64,000 nt of DNA from Chaetomium olivaceum. Taxonomy: Eukaryota; Ascomycota; Sordariomycetes; Sordariales; Chaetomiaceae. Of the stretch, positions 1 through 11,135 are shown one piece after another. Below the pieces are notes generated by a model. That model was not told where the DNA came from. It did no database searches and saw only the letters and a list, made by a program, of their open reading frames with translations. The stretch is from assembly GCA_039881045.1 (NCBI GenBank), contig JAYWVB010000012.1, forward strand, positions 496,001 through 560,000, read 5' to 3'. The number at the start of each line of letters is the position of its first letter. Position 1 is the first letter of the stretch. The position numbers and the translations under genes were made by a program.

Positions 1-1449
1 GTCGGAGCCGTTACAAACCGCGGTAGCAGCGCCATCTCACAGCCATACTCCTCTCGACCATCCTCACCCACCACCCGCCTCAAAAGATTCCCGCTCCCCA
101 AACCTTGGCACCCGCCCATGTACATATACACACCCTTTTGGTATGATTTTTAGCTTTAGTGCTGTATGATTAGAACGTAATGAAACAGACGTCCCTGAGT
201 CGATAGAATCTCTTTTTTGATGATGAATGCAGATGCCTGCTGTTGTCGCCCCTTCTCATAAAACAGACAGCTGCGACCTGACTGCCGCGCAACCGCCGTT
301 GATGTTCAACCTTTCTAGATATGAAGAGGCCTGAGCCTGTCTCTCTCCACCTTCCGTTTCCCAGCCTCCATTCCCCGGTTTCCACCTTCCCCCCCAGCCT
401 CTCACTGCACCCAAGCCCCTCAGCAGGCAGCTCTTCCGACCACGCTTGCCAATCATTCGTCTAGTATGCGCACCCCACATCCAGAATGTCTACGACAGGA
501 CACCGCCCCAGGGAAGCTCACCGGCCCAGCCATGCTAGACGCCTACACGCTGCCAGTTCGTGGATATCTACCTCTTGGCGGCGGAAACGGCCGCGTCGCG
601 CGGATCGTTCCTGAACGACCTGCTGCTTCGGTACCTATGCGGGATGCGTCAGCGAGAGTGGGCTCGAGGTTGAGGAACGGGATGTGCCTACCTACATTGC
701 CATTGCCGCGCATGTGTCTCCGGTCTTTCATGCGGAGATGTGTAGGTGGGGTGTGACCAGCGTACGGTCCGGGCCATCGGGGGCTGACGGGGTTTGTTCT
801 GGCCAAGTTTGAGCGAAATACCGAGCGGTGGGACTGAGCAGTTGGCGATTCTAAGGAAAGGCAGGTCAAAGCGAGGTGAGAGGCGCTTCAGCGTTGTGTT
901 TCGGGCGGGTATTCCAGCCACTCATTATCGCATCGTTGTCCTTGATGGTGTAGTCTAACGCCGTGTGTTGTGCGTGTCCCTCTATCTCTTCGTTTACCAG
1001 TTGCCGGTTTCATCCTTCCTGTCCCAGTGATGAGTGTGGTTTCAGACCACTGGAAATTTGTTCTCGCTCCCTTTTGTGTCACTGTACCTAGCGGGTCAGC
1101 CTTTGGATTTGGCTTGGAGATGTTTGTAGCAAGATCTTAGGAACGACTTTGGCCGTATGCCTAAACCTTGTAGTACTCAAACTCTTCTTGACGATATGCT
1201 TCCGGCCGCCATGTCAAAAACTCAGCTCTGGCTGCCTTTGCTGTTTCCATAACATGCCAGCGCGAAGTCGGGTGTGAACCACCGTCTTAGCAATGTATCA
1301 CCTGCGTGCCCGGTCGACTCCGTCTTGGTCTTCAGAGAGAGACCTCCTTCGTCCGCGGTATCGTGCTCGTTTTGTGCTCGTTTTAATGGTCGTGTCTCCT
1401 GCCAAGCGTTATGTTGGTTTAACGTCCTCGGTGTCTAGGGCCACCGTTT
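1..1449. other. Gene-poor left flank, no firm gene
   Basis: No complete gene could be supported. Two adjacent plus-strand stretches at about 560-650 and 665-770 read like decayed coding sequence (one contains FVDIYLLAAETAASRG, the other VPTYIAIAAHVSPVFHAE) but lie in different frames, and I do not recognise a family. They may be the 3' end of a gene lying left of the window or a relic. Confidence 0.3.
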
Positions 1450-2560
1450 TGACTTCCTTATGCATTGTATCCCCCTCTTACGCGATCGCCGCTGTGTATC
1501 CAATCTGAGTGAAGTATTTGTCCCCTTCTCTTAGCTGTGTATCCCCAACATCGTGTACACTTCTCTTAACGTTATATCACCATTTCATCTTTGTGTCCTT
1601 CCTTACACCCTCCTTACGGTCTTCCTTTTAGCCCGGAGCGGGCTATCCCCCTCTTATGATGTATTGCCGTATTCCACTCGATCCGTCTCTTAGAGTGTCT
1701 ACTCTTTTGATAGTGTCTCCCTTGTTTTGTGGTGTACCCCTTCTTGCCTGTCGATGATATTTACGTTCTCTTCGTGTGTTCCTTCTTCACGCGTGCGTGT
1801 GTATGTGCTCCCTCCTCTTGTATGTATGCCCTCCTCTTGTATCACCTTCTTGCTCCCATTTCCCAAGCTATTGTATGTGTACTCCGGTTAGGTATCCCTC
1901 AAACGCATCCCTTGCTTGTATGCCCCGTATGCTTATAGTCCTTGTATAACGATCGTAGACTGTCAACCCCTTGTACGCGCTCTCCCACCGTCGTCTCCAA
2001 TATCTTTCCCGTATAACCCCAAATGTATGTCCCTCCTCTTGTATATTTCCAACTCTTGTGTATAGTCGTTTCTCTTATGCGTATATCGCGCCCTTGTTCC
2101 GTGTCACCCCATCCCTCGTATGCCACCCCGTTCTATTAGCTCTTGTGTATTGCTTTCTTGCCCATATATCCTTCCCTCTTCTGCGTCGCCTTATGGTGTG
2201 TCGCCCTCTTATATGCTTCCTATTGCGTCCGTTCATCTCCCGCTTACGTATAATCTTCTTGTATATGTATCCCCTTCTTATGTGTGATCTGCATCTTATC
2301 TGTGTCGGTCTCTTGAACGTATCGGCTTCTCGGGCATGTCGATCTCTTCAGTATATCCTCCTCTTATATATACAGCCCCCTGTTCTGTGTGTTTATTTCC
2401 CTCTTTTATATCCCCCTCTTGTGTGTTTCCTTCTTGTATGTATTCCTCCTGTGGGTGTATGCGCCCCCCTTCGCAAATTGTATGCCCCTTGTATGTCTCC
2501 CAGCTCTTGTATGTCTCCCTTCTTCGCTGTTTTCAGTGTATCTAACTGTTGGTATTGTAG
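1450..2560. repeat. Degenerate pyrimidine-rich minisatellite
   Basis: The plus strand is strongly C/T-rich and repeats variants of a 17-18 base motif close to CTCTTGTATGTATCCCC, for example around 1810-1850, 2020-2060, 2195-2280, 2385-2460 and 2480-2525. Copies are diverged and irregularly spaced. Open frames across it (such as 1971-2570 plus) are Leu/Cys/Ser-rich artefacts of the repeat and are not called as genes. Similar CT-rich sequence trails on to about 2750. Confidence 0.6.
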
Positions 2561-2749
2561 CCCTCCCTGATGAGATGTCGCTTGCTCTTCTTGTCTTGCG
2601 TCGTGGTTCGCGCTTTTGCCTTTGTGTTTCGAGTTGTTAACCTTCGCTCCAAATCTTATGTAGTTCCCCCTCTTAGCTGTATTGCACCGCATCCTCCTCA
2701 TAGCCACCGTTGTATCCTTCTCTTGACATTATTCTTTCCCAGTGATGTC

Positions 2750-5700
2750 CCTCTCGCACCTTATCAATATCCTTGTTTGAAACTTGGTCTTGGTATCTTG
2801 AGCTTATTCGGGAGGAAGTCGGGACAGCATAGACTCGTCCTTAGGTCTACTATTTGGTGTTAGAAAACTTCTTGCCGAGGCAAATATGACTAGCAAATCA
2901 ATATTCATACCTGCCCATCATCTAATGTGACGCTCATCTTGAATTCTGCCATGGTGGCGAAACTTCGATCGAATCTGTGCTTGATTTCTTGCGAAACCGA
3001 CGTGACAACCCTTCAAGTTAGACTACCGCTTCCATACTGAAGGAGAGGGCCTCGAGGGGCAAGCCAGATGCTGGTAGGACGGGACTGGGAGGGTGCAGGT
3101 TCTATTTTACCAAAAGTCGTCCACATCATCAAGGTGTCAACCTTGGAGCGTCCTGGCTTGTGATGGGAAGGTCGGGGTAGGGAAGATCGGGGTACCACCC
3201 GAGTCAGTGTTCTCAGTGTAGGAAAGCTGAGGGTCCACCGCACTGGGGGAGAAAAGAGGAGGAAGGCCTTGCTGGGCCAAAGAAGGTTCATTGCTGCGGC
3301 TGGATGCGGGAGGTTCCCTGCCAGAAGAAACACTGCCCAGAACAGGGCGCTTCACTTGAAAAGACGAGGGGTAATAATGGGATTTGGATCGAGCTATTGG
3401 CCGCCGGTGTGGTGCCCCTCGCGGGTCCTTTCATGTGCCCGGGGGCTGTGAATCGCTCACAATGCCACAGACCACATGGTGTCGACAGGGATCTGTCTGA
3501 CCCACGTTCGGTTTAGGGGGACCCGCTTGTGTCTGAACAGTGATCCAAGTCACCACAGAAACTCCAGACTTTAAAAGGAGCTTTAAGTGATGTGAAGATG
3601 CTCAGAAGACACCACCTCTGGTGGGCGTACGTTGCGTTAAGCCAGACTGGCACTATAAGACATTGTGGGCTTGCTGTAAGACTAGCGGACGGGAGTGGCT
3701 CCGACTCAACGATCTTTAAGAGGATGAGATGGCCATTTCATAGCCCAACTCTTGTGGATTTGGAAGAGGGAATTTGCACTGGAGTTACCCATAGTTACGT
3801 GTACAATGTGAGGCAATTGTGGAAGGTAAAGGTGGAAAGCGGTGAAAAGACAAACGCCATTGTTGGTAAAGATAAAAAAGCATTCTAATAACGATAAAAA
3901 AAGGAGAAAGGTCCTCCGGAACTTAAAATAGCGCTAGAACTCAGGATATTGACCCGAGCGAGTGGAAGTGTGAACTCAGGGGTAAGTAAGGTAACCATAC
4001 CTCCTGTTGTGATACTCCTCGCCGCGTATACATCGAAAACGCTCCCGGCTAGTTCATGTACGAGATATCATTAACCTTTCCCGCCACGTCGGCCGTCACC
4101 ATTAGTCTCCACGACACTGGCACCGAGCAAGACTCATCCATGAATGCCGAAGAGGCTCCTGCTGCTCCCGCTCCCGCCGGCAACGTGCCGGTTTTTAACA
4201 CGCAAACCAACAGGCGGATGAACCGGGCTGGTGGCCATGATTGCAGCCCGTGCGCCGCACTCCGCCGCCGCGGGATGAGCCACCGTCGGATCTCGGGTGA
4301 GTTAGCAACTCTGACAGCGCAAAACATGGTCGCGCTGTTGATGGAGTTATTAATAGACTAACCCAATGTTCCCGTCTCGCAGCAATACATGCGTCGGCAC
4401 ACGTTCGACGCGTGCATGACGCGAGTGATGAGAGGGACAGGGCCGGTGGACTGGGAATAGAGGGCTGAGCGATCTGCCTTCAGTGCTTGTGGGCGAGTAT
4501 CCCGGTATGCCGTGGATTTGCCAGGAGGTGTATACTGACCCGGACCTTGTTGCGCGCGAGCCGACCGGTGGCCGTCCTGCGTGGATCGTGGGTACACTGT
4601 GTGGAACGGCGTGGAGCAGACGCTGGGGTTTGCGACACCGTCTCATCTGGATCGGGACTAAATGCGCGGGTTTGGTGGTGAGGTTTGTTGCCTGGGCGGA
4701 GGAGGTTACTCGCGCGAGTGGAAAGGGTCAAGGGTCAAGGACACCCGTTACCAACACCAATGATCCAATAGGTTATATTGTGAAACACTTGATCAACGGT
4801 GAGGGGCTGAGTTAAGGAGAGCCGAAGTGGTGGGCTGACAGGGACGCGCAGGACAACACTCACCGGGTGCACCTGGGGTCCTCAGGTGTTTGAAAGAGGC
4901 GTTGGCATGGTGACTTTGTCGCAATTAATTCTGGACATGTTGATATAAGGTGAAGTGCATGATGGGGCTCCACGATGGACATCGACAGTCTTTTAACCTT
5001 CCCAACAAACCTGAACTGGAAACTTAGTTCAACTTCAATCCAGGAGTCAACTCAAGCCAGCGCGCCAACGTTCATTTTCCTGTCCTCGTTCTTCATAGAT
5101 CAAAACATAACACCAAGCAGGCCCCCACCATCATATCTGGTCCTCGTCAACGAATCCCGGCCCCCAACATGCCCCGATCGCGCGGCCTGGTGCAGTGGAC
5201 GGACTGGTGCTCGACCTGTCGCCCGACACGTCATCAAACCACCGAATAGATGCTCACCTGGCCAAGCGCCGGCGATTCATTTGTATCTCGCGGGATTAGG
5301 AAGGTTGGTTGCTAGGAAACGATACAGGTTTGGGGACGCGCTGGTCGGCCATGGTTCTTGATGATGTTCTTGATCTCAAGGAGATCCCAATGATTTCGTT
5401 TGGGCGAGCCCGCTCAACAACCGGGGTTGTTTCTTCCCACGGTAATGATGCTCCTGGCTATCCGGTAGGAAGTTGGAGTGGGAGGGACACTGAGGAAACT
5501 CAAAGCTAGGCGGGAGCTTGCACGGGGCCGGAGCCTCATCAATTTACCGCACACAATGCTTGCGCCCTTGATATTATGCGAAATTTATTCCGGGTTGTAT
5601 GTACTTTTCCTTAGTATTGTTCTGCGATAACAATACCAGCCTCTCTTCTTTGGAAGGGACCGAAGTCTAGATAGTTTTTCTGGTTCCCAAGTTTTATTTT

Positions 5701-5780
5701 TGCCCATAACTAACTGCCTTTTGAAAAAGGCTGTCCTCGGATCCCAAATCTTTACTTCAACTTCTTTTCTCTCACCATTT
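2750..5780. other. Intergenic, only weak ORFs
   Basis: No recognisable protein family was found on either strand. The longest ATG-initiated frames, such as 4056-4361 plus (101 codons, Ala/Pro-rich start, no known motif) and 3592-3888 plus, show no domain and no clear gene context. I see no RNA gene, transposon terminus or sizeable repeat here. Confidence 0.4.
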
Positions 5781-5787
5781 TGAAACT

Positions 5788-6024
5788 ATCTCAAGAGTTA
5801 CCTGGAGGAAGGGTTGCCTGTCCAGACAGATATGGTGATCAACATCTTGGACGGGGAAATCGAAGAGGGCGTCCGACAGAATAGGTGGACTCTCATCTGC
5901 GGGTTTCCAACCAATGTGGAGTCTCTTGTCGAGTTCGAGAGAAAGGTCAGCCTTGTCTTGTCTCCGTCTGAGCCTTGATTACCCCGGTAGGTCCATAAAA
6001 CAAACTACACGGTATTTTGTCGAG
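5788..6024 (+). pseudogene. Nucleotide (adenylate/UMP-CMP) kinase-like exon remnant
   Basis: Two exon-like pieces read in one frame across a plausible intron from about 5947 (GTCAGC) to 5993 (CCCGGTAG). The first gives SYLEEGLPVQTDMVINIL and later RWTLICGFPTNVESLVEFER; the second gives VHKTNYTVFCR followed by a GTAAGT donor. The GFP-x-N-x-E-x-L-x-x-FE pattern resembles the segment after the NMP-binding region of adenylate and UMP-CMP kinases. No P-loop (GxPGSGK) exon is visible upstream and no lid domain downstream, so I read it as a fragment of a P-loop kinase-like gene. It could also be part of a fungal protein that merely contains this fold. Confidence 0.35.
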
Positions 6025-6799
6025 GTAAGTAGGAGGTCTTGAACCGGACGTCGAAATGGTTAAACGCCTTGCGTCAGAGAAAGGATATTTCAAGGAGGTT
6101 AGCGAGGCTCCACAGTGTAACGACCAAGTGCTAACAATCGTATATTTGTTTTAACGGACAACTCGATATACAGCTGGGTCGGGAACGCAGTCAAGGGCTT
6201 TGCCGAGCACTCTAAACAGTAAGGAGCTTCTCTTCTCACGGAAGTAGGTGGGATTGCTAGTGATTTGGAACAAGTAATGATCTTCGAAGGTGACAAGTGC
6301 TTTCCCCTGCCTGTTTTCTGCGATGCGTGTGTGGCGCGGTGCATGAGGAGGAATCTTTCGGAACATAGATGTTCCTCGGACTTCGCACGCGTCCTCGATA
6401 CCCCACCAAACAATTCCTCAACTCGTAACTCCCTCATCTCTCCCTAACCTACACCGCACCGCTGCATCGTCGGCCTTCCGTGTTACTCGATCTGGCAGTC
6501 CGAGCGAACCATCGAACCTACCACTCGCCGCGTCGTCACAAATCCAGTGCGCTGTCGGTTCCCGCGGCCAGCAGCTAGTCCCGATCCTCTGCAGGTCGGG
6601 AGAATCGACTTTACCACGTCGGAACACATCCGCGAACCGCGTGCGCGTCTGCTGCCTCAATTTCCCAATTCCGACGAGCGAGACCAGGTACGGCAACCCT
6701 TCCACTTTTTTTTTTTTTCTTTCGCTCTGTTAAGGCGCCAGACCTAACCTGCCGCAGGAACCATCACCGAGCCGCATCCAAAAGATCGCTGCAGCCGAG

Positions 6800-9700
6800 A
6801 TGGACGTTAGGTAAGCTTCTCCCCCGATCTGCCGACCCCGTTCTCGTGGGTCGCCCGGCGCTGACCATGAACCCGCGTGCAGATATACCGACCCTTCCTC
6901 CCAGCGCCGCGGCGGTGCACAAATTCAACCACCTATATCCGCCGTCGTGGAGACCACCACGTCTAGCACGCGCAGTTCTAAGCGGGCTGGCGAGAATCAC
7001 AGTCAACACAACACGCCCAAGCGGCATAGGTCGGGCGTCCCTGAGCCCGGCCCGGGTCCCACCCCACATACCCCATCGGACACGACTCGCTCGCCCGCCT
7101 CCGCGCTCCCTGGGTCTGCCTGCGCCCAGGTGCTAGTTTGTAAATCGACCCCTCGGTCCTACCCTCCCTCCCTCGACACCATCTTGGTCCGGGTATCTGC
7201 GTTCGACCCTCCCCGAGAGTGTCCGGTAGACGCCCTATCCGCTATCGTGCGCGGCCATGACATCACCCGCCCGCTCGACGATCCCGCGCGCTACCGTCTC
7301 GAAGGCCTCGTGGCCTGGTTCGGCCTCTCCGACCTACGGATCTAGTATGTCTCCCCGGCGGACGCCGACCGGCGCACCTCTTTTGCCCTCATCCCCGACG
7401 AGCGCGAATGGCGGCTGTTCCTTACGCAGCTCAAGACCTCGGGCGTCCCTCTCGACCCCAACCGCTACTACAACCCTACCTTGCCCGTGAGCATACGTAT
7501 CTGGGCGCTGCCTTCGGCTCAGACTCCCCAGGATGTTATCGCGCCGGTGTCACCTAGTGTAGAGGTCGTAGATCTCCTTACGGACGACGAACTTGACCCC
7601 TATCCACGTGATAGAGATGCTACGAACGTCCTTTCGTGTAGCGAGCCCGACCTCGTTGAGTCCGACCTCGTTGAGTCCGACGTCGTTGAGTCCGACGTCG
7701 TTGAGTCCGACGTCGTTGAGCCCGAGGACGGAGAGGCGTTTGAGCCAGGACCCATCGACCCCAGCATCGTTGAGGCGGTCCGCCGCGACATGTGCAAATT
7801 CTTCGGCATCGATCCCAGCGACGTCCTAAAGCCTGGCTTCACACATACCCCTCCGGGCATGAAGAAAGGCCTCCGGTTCCACCAGCTCTGGGCCTTTTTC
7901 TGGGTGTTCGCTAGCAAGGCGGCCCGTGGTATCGCCACTGCCCTCCTCGCTGACGAAATGGGACTCGGCAAGACGGTCATGTCCCTGGCCGTCGCCGTCC
8001 TTAGCCACCGCCTGCGCGCGCAGGCCGATCACGTCTCCCAGCACCCTGACCAGCACCTCGCAGCCGATGACGAGCGCACCAAGTGCCCGTCAGGAACCTA
8101 CACTCACGGGTTCCAATGCCCCTGCGAGGCCGGCAGCTGGTCCGCCAGGATCGCTGCCGACCTCTCGCACGGACCTACAGTAGTGTTTGGTTCTAAGCTG
8201 ATCCTGAGATCGTGGGCCTATGAGTTTCCAAGTTCGTGGACGCCAGCCCCGACGACGGCATGATCCTCCTCACGCTGCCCGACGATCCCGCGCCTGTGCG
8301 CAGCCTCATCGCCGACATCGACATCGCCAAGCTACCCCGCGGGCCTCCCACGAGCAGCAAGAAGCCGGGCCTGCAAGACGAAGGCGCCAGGCTCAAACCC
8401 AAGCCCGGCCAGTCTCGGTACATCCTGCTGATTCCCAACACGTCGGCCGTAAAGAGTATCGATTCGACCTTCGCCGTCCCCGCCGACCGCCGCCGGCCGC
8501 CCACTGTAGTCCAGTTCGCCGTCCAGCCAGGCAGGATCATCGTGGACGAGGCCCACTGCATCAAGGGCGAGACCACCATGCTCTGGGATCGCATCCGGCG
8601 TTGGCAGTGGCGCGCTCGGAGTCCCACTTACCTCCTTGCCCTGACGGGCACACCTATGACCCGGGACCCGGCGGACTTCGAGAGGCTGCTGGAGCACCTG
8701 AACCACCCAGGCGCCGGCTGGAGCAGCCCTCTCCGACCGCCCACCATGTCCACGCTTCAGGCGCTCAAGCGGCTGACCTCGCATTACAACAAGACGCTCG
8801 CCCGCGGCCTCGGCGCCGCCGCCGCCGGCTCGGAATCGGAATCAGATCAGCAGCAGCAGCAGGTCTTCCTCTCCAACCTCAGCGCTCTCGTGCTCACCTT
8901 CACCCTCCGCCGCCGCCGAGACGACATCTTTGCTGGCGTTCCGCTGTCAACCGTGCCCATGGTCCCTTTCAACGTCGTGGATTGTCCGCCGCCGCCCCAG
9001 TTTGCCGCTTGCATCGAGAACATCTTCTCGTCCACAAAGGATGAGGTGCAAGCGTTGTTGGACGAGCGCCACGCCAGGTGGGAGGAGCTGCCAGAACATC
9101 GTCGGGGCACCGAGCCCACCTTCGAGCTCCTCGTCCGCCAGATCAGTGCCGGCGCCCCCAACACTAGCAGCAGCTTCCGCCTGCTCAGGCTGTGCGCCAC
9201 GTTCCCAGCCCTGGCTCGCCTCCACCGCCAAGCGCCCTACTGCGATTGGAGCCTCACCGGCGAGGACTTCCGGGGCGTCTTCACCAAGGGCACCATCAAG
9301 GAGGCCCGGGCCAAATCTAAGGCATGGCCCTTCTGGCGCGACATCTGCAACGGCAGCACTAAGATGGAGCAGCTCGGTATACAGATCCGCAAAATGCTGA
9401 CCGACCGAGAACCGGCGCCCGGTGCGAACGACGTTGTGTCCGACAAGAAGATGCTAGTCTACTCTGACTCGCCCTTCGTCGCCCACCTGGCGTTTTTATG
9501 GATCGCCAACACCTTCGACATCCCCGTCCAGATGGTCGATCGCGACATGAGCGCGGCCAACCGCGTGGCTGCTATAGAGCCCTTCGTCACCGTCTCTCTC
9601 GACCGGCTAAGGCGCGAATGCTACCACCCCACGGAGCCCCCCTCTCCCCAAGTCCTAGTCACCACCGTCGGCATCATCGCCGAGGGTCTCAACCTGGCCC

Positions 9701-9906
9701 GGGCGAATTACCTGGTCCTGCTTGGCCCCCTTGGCACCGTCGCTAAGCAACTACAGGTTGGCTGTCGTATCAACCGTGAGGGTGGGTTTTTCACCCCGCA
9801 CCTGACTCTGCTTCTCGACCCGGACAATAAGGCCGAGATGGTCGTTCGCCGGCGGCAGCTGAACCGCGCCGCCATCGAGACGGAGGTGTGGGGCCATACG
9901 AAGTAA
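6800..9906 (+). pseudogene. SNF2-family helicase/ATPase gene, broken
   Basis: SNF2-type DNA-dependent ATPase related to chromatin remodelling and repair helicases. A short first exon (ATG at 6800) splices over a 72-bp intron (6811-6882) to a long second exon. Visible motifs in order: Walker A in LLADEMGLGKTVMSL near 7950; DEAH box IIVDEAHCIKG near 8540; motif III LALTGTPMTRD near 8645; C-terminal helicase lobe from about 9440, with motif V-like TTVGIIAEGLNLARA and motif VI QLQVGCRINREGG near 9760. Two lesions: an in-frame TAG at 7343-7345, where coding clearly continues (a CAG-to-TAG change would explain it), and a one-base loss near 8232 moving the frame from WAYEF to KFVDASPDDG. The upstream frame is also open from 6448 to a CAG/GTACGG donor near 6689, so a longer 5' end is possible. 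Family assignment is firm; pseudogene status depends on sequence accuracy. Confidence 0.8.
7646..7720 (+). repeat. 15-bp in-frame minisatellite in helicase gene
   Basis: Five head-to-tail 15-base units (consensus TCCGACSTCGTTGAG) encode a repeated five-residue SD(L/V)VE acidic motif ahead of the helicase core. The repeat keeps frame, as expected for a disordered acidic linker that expands by slippage. Confidence 0.85.
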
Positions 9907-11037
9907 CGGCGACCGACTCGCCTACTTTTCTTTTTTTCTTTTTTTTTTGGCGCGTGGGCATTGGCACAGGGAGGATATATCTGTATTGTTTGAGTCCGGT
10001 GGCTCGGGTTCACTTGCTCGGGATTGGAACTCGCCGTGGTGCGGTCGGGGCGCATCGCCTTTAAGGAGGGATGTGGGAGGCGCCGTCCTCATCTGCTTTT
10101 TCTATTCGGTCTCTCTTATTCCAGAGCCGCGCCATAGTGTGTATCCAGGTTCCGAGGGTGCCTGGTGGATGTTTGTTTACCGGCGGACATGGCTGACTCG
10201 GACGTGGCTATTCGGAGGAGGGGTTCATTGTTGGGTTGACCAGCTCGGGTTTGCCGTGTCAGGGTCAGAGGCCGGCTGCCTTATGATAGTCTTGCTTGTC
10301 AGGTCACATAGGGAACTAATCTCACTCAACGTGGTCATTGCATATGTCAGTGCTATATGGTCGCGGGCTTATCGGACACCACGAGCGGCTCATTGCCCAC
10401 TCACTCTCAGTCGAGTGAGACAGACTTACCGGCACGCGCGGTTCTTGTCACTCTTCCTCACGCGGACAGGGTGACGGCGGGCGAGCAAGCAGGTGATGCG
10501 GCGCAGCCAAGGACAGCTCCCCGTCTAGTTCTAGTGTAGCGCCAAGAGGACCCTTGGTTGCGTATCTTGGAGCCTCCTCAGCACCTCGGTCGTCGTCGTC
10601 TTCTTTTTGATGGCCCTAGTCAAGCGGAGCTAGCATCCCTACGTGGCCCGGAATTTCGGAAACGCTCGAGGAGCGTTGGGGTTTCGGTCATATGCCCCTT
10701 CCCGATAGTACGGTGGCCGCCTGGCCCGGGTCCCCCCAGTCGTTCTTAGGGTCGAAAGCTAGTACATAGTTAGGGTCATGCCTCGGGGGTGGCAAATTGA
10801 ATCCGCAAGAAACTCATTAGACAGTGGGAAAAACGAAATTTCCGCCATAAAGTGTAAAGATTCGTCGGATCGGCCATCGAGATCATCAAACCCGTTGTCG
10901 CTTGCGATCACTAAACCTGTAAGAGATAGACAAGATCACGAGGAATGTTGTATTGGTATAGCTCTCCTCTCCATCGCCCCCTTTTGCTAGAGCAACCGGA
11001 ATATCAAGAAATCCACGCCATGGTTCTTCGCTATCTA
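9907..11037. other. Intergenic, nothing recognised
   Basis: A T-rich tract follows the helicase stop (9927-9949). Frames such as 9947-10474 plus have no recognisable domain. The stretch ends at the TA target duplication of the pogo-like element. Confidence 0.4.
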
Positions 11038-11085
11038 ACGTACTTGCATAACAAGTGGCCCACCATAACGAGTGGGCCACTTTTC
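11038..11085 (+). repeat. Left terminal inverted repeat of pogo-like element
   Basis: Begins ACGTACTTGCATAAC directly after the TA. It contains a perfect 11-bp internal inverted repeat, AAGTGGCCCAC ... GTGGGCCACTT, with an 8-base spacer. Confidence 0.93.
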
Positions 11086-11135
11086 TTCCTTTTGCAACCT
11101 CCCAACTTCATCACGAATTTCCTTCACAATGCAAA

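Noticed and set aside
466..756. 96-codon plus-strand ORF near the left edge as a gene
   Set aside because: The more protein-like reading in this stretch lies in other frames, and neither shows a known domain or clear exon boundaries.
1971..2570. 199-codon plus-strand ORF rich in Leu, Cys and Ser
   Set aside because: Product of the pyrimidine-rich repeat; several overlapping frames are open for the same reason and no domain is visible.
7600..7980. Minus-strand ORF with repeated SDSTT peptide
   Set aside because: Antisense of the 15-bp repeat in the SNF2 gene.
9947..10474. 175-codon plus-strand ORF downstream of the SNF2 gene
   Set aside because: No recognisable domain, unusual composition and no supporting context.
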